Of a stretch of 64,000 bases of DNA, positions 60,611 to 64,000 are shown one piece after another. Source of the stretch: CAVRRZ01 sp963723745 (GTDB taxonomy: Bacteria; Actinomycetota; Actinomycetes; Mycobacteriales; Geodermatophilaceae); NCBI GenBank assembly GCA_963723745.1, contig CAVRRZ010000001.1:1240001-1304000 (forward strand), written 5' to 3'. Made by a program: the position numbers and the translations under genes. The notes beneath the pieces were generated by a model. The model was not told the origin of the DNA and ran no database searches. It saw nothing but the letters and a program-made list of their open reading frames with translations. Each line of letters starts with the position of its first letter. Position 1 is the first letter of the stretch.

Positions 60611-61816
60611 TCACCGCTCTGCCACCAGGCCCGCGACCTCGCCCACCACCCACACCGCGGGCGGCCGCACGCCCTCGTCGGCGAGGGCGCCGGCGAGGCC
60701 CGCCAGCGTCGTCCGGACCAGTCGCTGGGTGGTCGTCGACCCGTCGCTGACGACGGCGACCGGCGTGCCGGCGGGCCGGCCCGCGGCCATCAGCGCCTCG
60801 GCGATCGCGCCGGCGGTGTCGACGCCCATCAGGACGACGACGGTGCCGCGGAGACGGCCCAGTGCCGCCCAGTCGACCAGCGAGTCCGGGTGGCCGGGCG
60901 GCAGGTGGCCGGACACGACGGTGAACTCGTGGGTCAGGCCGCGGTGGGTGATCGGGACGCCGGCCAGCGCGGGCACGGCGATCGCGCTGGTCACCCCGGG
61001 CACGACCTCGACGGGGACGCCGGCCGCGACGCAGGCCTGCACCTCCTCCATCCCGCGGCCGAACACGAACGGGTCCCCGCCCTTGAGGCGCACGACCCGC
61101 TTGCCGGCGAGGGCGTGCTCGACCAGGAGCGCGTTGATCTGCTCCTGCGCCATCGACCGTCCGCGGGGGAGCTTCGAGGCGTCCACCACCTCCACCTCGG
61201 GCGGCAGGGACGCGAGCAGCGACTGCGGCGCGAGGTGGTCGGCGATGACGACGTCGGCCTGGGCCACCGCATGCCGGCCGCGGACGGTGATCAGCCCGGG
61301 GTCGCCCGGCCCGCCACCCACGAGGACGACGCCCCCACGGCGGGCGCCCGGCCGCGCGGCCCGGTCGGCGAGGGTGCCGTCGGTGAGCCCCTCGACGACC
61401 GCGTCCCGGACACCGACGGCCCGCTGGGGGTCACCGCCGCCGTGGATGCCCACGACGAGGTCGCCCTGCCGTCCGACGGCCGGCGTCCAGACGCTGGACG
61501 CGGCGCGGTCGTCGGCGCGGGCGCAGAAGGTGTGCGTCCGCTCGGCCTCCGCGGCGACCGCCGCGTTCACCTCGGGGTCGTCGGTGGCGGCCACCGCGTA
61601 CCAGGCGCCGGCGAGATCGCCGGTCGCGTAGGGGCGGGCCAGCCAGGTGACCTGCCCCGGCGCGACCAGCGCCTCCAGTGCCGGCGTCAGGTGCGGGCTG
61701 ACCACGGTCACCGCGGCGCCCGCCTCGAGCAGGCCGGCCACTCTCCGGTGCGCCACCTGCCCGCCACCGACCACGACCACCCGCCGGCCGGCCAGGCGCA
61801 GGCCGACCGGGTACAC
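60611..61816 (-). CDS. cobA: Siroheme synthase: precorrin-2 dehydrogenase / uroporphyrinogen-III methyltransferase
   Basis: About 401 residues. N-terminal dehydrogenase/chelatase domain (VVVVGGGQVAHRRVAGLLEAGA, NAD site) and a C-terminal SUMT domain (VLVGGGPGDPGLITVRG, ADVVIADHLA, VRLKGGDPFVFGRGMEE, PGVTSAIAVPALAGVPITHRG). It makes siroheme for sulfite and nitrite reductases. The only standard start near the conserved region is GTG at 61816 (VYPVGLRLAG). A CTG at 61843 (LSTEPPSASV) has an ideal GAGGAG ribosome site six bases upstream and may be the true start. A 13-bp tandem repeat adjoins that site. Confidence 0.9.
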   Translation of the reverse strand: MYPVGLRLAGRRVVVVGGGQVAHRRVAGLLEAGAAVTVVSPHLTPALEALVAPGQVTWLARPYATGDLAGAWYAVAATDDPEVNAAVAAEAERTHTFCARADDRAASSVWTPAVGRQGDLVVGIHGGGDPQRAVGVRDAVVEGLTDGTLADRAARPGARRGGVVLVGGGPGDPGLITVRGRHAVAQADVVIADHLAPQSLLASLPPEVEVVDASKLPRGRSMAQEQINALLVEHALAGKRVVRLKGGDPFVFGRGMEEVQACVAAGVPVEVVPGVTSAIAVPALAGVPITHRGLTHEFTVVSGHLPPGHPDSLVDWAALGRLRGTVVVLMGVDTAGAIAEALMAAGRPAGTPVAVVSDGSTTTQRLVRTTLAGLAGALADEGVRPPAVWVVGEVAGLVAER

Positions 61817-61855
61817 CGAGGCGGACGGCGGTTCGGTGCTCAGCGGGGTCTCCTC

Positions 61856-61933
61856 GGGCAGCGGGGTCGGGCAGCGGGGTCGGGCAGCGGGGTCGGGCAG
61901 CGGGGTCGGGCAGCGGGGTCGGGCAGCGGGGTC
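61856..61933. repeat. Six copies of a 13-bp tandem repeat upstream of cobA
   Basis: The unit GGGCAGCGGGGTC occurs six times without change (61856-61933). A partial seventh copy lies at 61841-61850, separated by TCCTC, which forms the ribosome site on the minus strand. It lies in the gap between divergent cobA and the AbrB-family gene. Copy number may vary between strains. Confidence 0.9.
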
Positions 61934-62062
61934 GGACGTCAAGGATCGCAGCGTGCCAGCCGGCACCTCCGGGGAGGTCGCGCCGCGGTGTGAGCCGGGT
62001 CTCGTAGGCCGGGGCGGCGTGGGAGGGCAGAGTGGTCCCGGCTGTCGTCGGGAGGAGCGTGG

Positions 62063-63127
62063 GTGAGCGAGGCGCGGTGGTGGGAGCGCCCGCTCGACCT
62101 CGTCGCCGTCGTCGCGGTCGGTCTGGCGGCCACCGTGGGCTTCGCCGCGATCGGCCTGCCCTCGGCCCCGCTGTTCGCGGGTCTGGCCGTCGGCCTGGCC
62201 CGCGCCCTCACCTTCGAGCGCCGGGTCACCGTGCCGCACTCGACGATGACCGGGGTGCACGTGGTCATCGGCGTCATGGTCGGCACCCTCGTGCAGCTCG
62301 AGACGCTGCTGGCCATCGCCCGCGACTGGCTGCCCGTGGTGCTCGTGACGACGTCGACGCTGGTCCTGAGCCTGGTCGCCGGGCAGCTGATGGCGCTGCG
62401 CCGAGGGATCTCCCGGGTGACCGGGGCCTTCGCCATGGTCGCCGGCGGTGCCACCGGCATCACCGTGATGGCGCGCGAACTCGGCGCGGACGAGCGGATG
62501 GTGGCGGTCCTGCAGTACCTGCGGGTGCTGCTGATCGTGCTGACGCTGCCCACCGTCGCGCTGCTCGTCTTCGGTGCCGACCCCGCCGGGGCGCCGGCAC
62601 TCGGCGGGGACGACGGGCCGGGCTGGTGGGCCGAGTTCGGGTTCACCGCCGGCTGCGGGCTCGTGGGCACGGCGCTGGCGACCCTGCTGCGGGTCCCCGT
62701 GGCGTCGCTGCTCGGCCCGATGCTGGTCGCCGCGTCGCTGGACCTCGGGGGTCTGTCGGGCGGCGCGGGCGTGCCCTTCCCGCTGGTGGAGCTCGCCTTC
62801 CTGTTGGTGGGTCTGCAGGTGGGGCTCAACTTCACCCGGGCCAGCCTGCGGGTCGTCGGCAGTGCGCTTCCGCTCGCGATCGTGGTCCTCGCGGTGCTGA
62901 GCCTGGCCTGTGCGGGCCTGGGCGTGCTGCTCGCCGGTGTCACGGGGGTCAGCCCGCTCGACGGGTACCTCGCGACCACGCCCGGGGGTATGAACGCGGT
63001 GCTCGTGACCGCCACCGCCACGGGGGCCGACACCACGTTCGTGCTCGCCGTCCAGGTGCTGCGGTTGTTCGCGATGTTGCTCAGCGCGCCGCTCGTCGCA
63101 CGCCTCCTCCGCCCGCGACCCGGCTGA
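62063..63127 (+). CDS. AbrB family membrane protein
   Basis: A 354-residue protein with about nine membrane spans in two similar halves, each with the small-residue-rich pattern of the AbrB/ammonia-monooxygenase-like family (PF05145): TMTGVHVVIGVMVGTLVQ, FAMVAGGATGITVMARELGAD and YLATTPGGMNAVLVTATATGADTTFVLAVQVLRLF. A putative transporter; the substrate is unknown. GTG start with GGGAGGAG upstream. Confidence 0.88.
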   Translation: MSEARWWERPLDLVAVVAVGLAATVGFAAIGLPSAPLFAGLAVGLARALTFERRVTVPHSTMTGVHVVIGVMVGTLVQLETLLAIARDWLPVVLVTTSTLVLSLVAGQLMALRRGISRVTGAFAMVAGGATGITVMARELGADERMVAVLQYLRVLLIVLTLPTVALLVFGADPAGAPALGGDDGPGWWAEFGFTAGCGLVGTALATLLRVPVASLLGPMLVAASLDLGGLSGGAGVPFPLVELAFLLVGLQVGLNFTRASLRVVGSALPLAIVVLAVLSLACAGLGVLLAGVTGVSPLDGYLATTPGGMNAVLVTATATGADTTFVLAVQVLRLFAMLLSAPLVARLLRPRPG

Positions 63128-63145
63128 CCTAAGAGGGTATTGACT

Positions 63146-63162
63146 TCCTAACGCCGTTAGGA
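63146..63162. promoter_or_regulatory. Operator for the TetR regulator
   Basis: TCCTAAC-GCC-GTTAGGA, a perfect inverted repeat with 7-bp arms and 3-bp centre. It follows directly after TTGACT (a -35 match) and ends 14 bp before the TetR start codon. Placement and symmetry fit autorepression. Confidence 0.75.
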
Positions 63163-63176
63163 TCACACTCGCGTCC

Positions 63177-63827
63177 GTGAACGGGGCGGTACCGCTGGAC
63201 CGACGGCAGCGTCGGCGGCAGCAGACGATCGAAGAGGTACTCGACGTCGCGGCCGAGGTCATGGCCGAGCAGGGCGTTGCGGGCCTGACGCTCGGCGAGG
63301 TGGCCCGCCGCATGGGGATCCGGCCGCCCTCGCTGTACGGGTACTTCGACGGCAAGCACGCTCTCTACGACGCGCTCTTCGAGCGTGGGTGGCGCCGGCT
63401 GCTGGGGACCATGCTGGAGGTCTACGCCCGGACCGCGGATCTGGCCCCGGATCGCCGCATGCACGAGGCGAACACCGCGTTCGTGAGATGGACCGTCGAG
63501 CATCCCGCCTACGCGCCGCTGATGATGTGGCGCCCCGTGCCGGGCTACGCGCCTTCGGAGCGGGCCTTCGCGCCGGCCGTCGAGATGTTCACCCGCGGGC
63601 GCCGGTTCCTCGACGAGCTGCGCGACGCCGGGCTGCTGAGCGCCGAGGCGGATCTCGACCGCGCGTTCCGTGCGCTGACGGCCCTGATGAGCGGCGTGGT
63701 CAGCCAGCAGCTGGCCAACGCGCCGGGGGAGCCCTTCGAGACCGGCGCCTACACCTCCACGCTGCCCGAGCTGCTCGACATGTGGCTGGCCCACTACCGT
63801 GCCGACACCTTCAGGGAGAACCGATGA
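63177..63827 (+). CDS. TetR family transcriptional regulator
   Basis: A 216-residue regulator. N-terminal helix-turn-helix TIEEVLDVAAEVMAEQGVAGLTLGEVARRMGIRPPSLYGYFDGKHALY, then a ligand-binding domain of the WHG type (AFVRWTVEHPAYAPLMMWRPV). GTG start downstream of a strong palindromic operator. The stop overlaps the ATG of the following enzyme gene, so the enzyme is probably its target. Confidence 0.93.
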   Translation: MNGAVPLDRRQRRRQQTIEEVLDVAAEVMAEQGVAGLTLGEVARRMGIRPPSLYGYFDGKHALYDALFERGWRRLLGTMLEVYARTADLAPDRRMHEANTAFVRWTVEHPAYAPLMMWRPVPGYAPSERAFAPAVEMFTRGRRFLDELRDAGLLSAEADLDRAFRALTALMSGVVSQQLANAPGEPFETGAYTSTLPELLDMWLAHYRADTFRENR

Positions 63828-64000
63828 CCGCTGCCCCCGCCCGCCCGCGCCCGGCCGCGCTGGACCGGTCGACCGCGTGGCGCCTCGCCGCGACCGAGTA
63901 CGAGCGCTTCACCGCGGTGCTGCGCGAGCTCGGGCCCCGGGAGTGGAGCCGGCCCACGCCGTGTCCCGGCTGGGACGTGCGGGCGATGGCCGCGCACGTG
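63824..64000 (+). CDS. DinB-like/mycothiol-dependent maleylpyruvate isomerase family, N-terminal part
   Basis: 59 residues are visible before the window ends. ALDRSTAWRLAATEYERFTAVLREL leads into SRPTPCPGWDVRAMAAHV, the first metal-ligand segment of the TIGR03083-type family (DinB-like four-helix bundle). Members are thiol-dependent enzymes in mycothiol-producing actinobacteria. It overlaps the TetR stop by 4 bp. Confidence 0.8.
   Translation, partial: MTAAPARPRPAALDRSTAWRLAATEYERFTAVLRELGPREWSRPTPCPGWDVRAMAAHV

Overview
The window is about 64 kb of very GC-rich chromosomal DNA. Gene starts are often GTG, and many genes overlap by 4 bp (ATGA or GTGA). Its gene content is actinobacterial: a mycothiol-type enzyme, a PonA2/MarP/Crp neighbourhood, WXG100 proteins and lysC-asd-leuA. 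Gene order from 26.7 to 43.0 kb closely matches the Mycobacterium tuberculosis Rv3667-Rv3683 region as I remember it. The overall style fits Geodermatophilaceae (Blastococcus, Geodermatophilus, Modestobacter), but that family assignment is an inference. I see no insertion sequence, prophage, CRISPR array, rRNA or replication origin. One tRNA-Pro(CGG) is present.

Layout. 0-1.3 kb: two tandem pirin genes behind a small palindromic operator. 1.5-5.0 kb: a three-gene cassette (circularly permuted ATP-grasp, alpha-E protein, transglutaminase). The first two genes are broken by about eight single-base frameshifts, and the third is intact. 5.1-6.9 kb: an ABC-F protein. 7.0-13.5 kb: a complete six-gene Mrp Na+/H+ antiporter operon with A and B fused. 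13.5-20 kb: a VOC protein, leuA with a probable leucine attenuator leader, an MFS transporter, a frameshifted XRE regulator and a phospholipase D-like protein. 20-22.3 kb: lysC-asd. 22.3-24.4 kb: a sigma factor, a membrane partner with an acidic tail, and a membrane-anchored protein made largely of 11-residue helical repeats. 24.6-28.1 kb: an S9 peptidase, tRNA-Pro, a metallophosphoesterase and a YqeY-like protein.

28.2-43.0 kb is the conserved envelope and stress block: a PonA2-type penicillin-binding protein, two ArsA/GET3-like ATPases, a small conserved protein, RidA, NUDIX, Crp, a small membrane protein, Nth, a TlpA-like lipoprotein, a CoA-type NUDIX, a cupredoxin lipoprotein, MarP protease, an epoxide-hydrolase-like protein, a holin-superfamily membrane protein and acetyl-CoA synthetase. 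43.4-47.1 kb carries a VOC protein, QueA and an SDR divergent from soxR across a near-perfect SoxR box, and an extradiol dioxygenase.

47.2-58.4 kb is the most distinctive part. It is a compact type VII-like secretion locus: two WXG100-size proteins, a polymorphic-toxin-like T7SS substrate, two paralogous small proteins, a giant FHA-FtsK/SpoIIIE ATPase with a fused ubiquitin-like domain, and a transmembrane Ser/Thr kinase. A wall-anchored protein and a sortase follow. The architecture resembles a firmicute EsaB/EssC/EssB core more than a mycobacterial ESX core. 58.4-64 kb holds an ABC exporter with an XRE regulator, siroheme synthase behind a 13-bp tandem repeat, an AbrB-family membrane protein, a TetR regulator with its operator, and the start of a mycothiol-dependent-isomerase-like gene.

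Several genes show a -10-like TANNNT element 6-8 bases before the start codon, which suggests leaderless transcripts. Strong inverted repeats between convergent genes look like bidirectional terminators, and some belong to dispersed repeat families.
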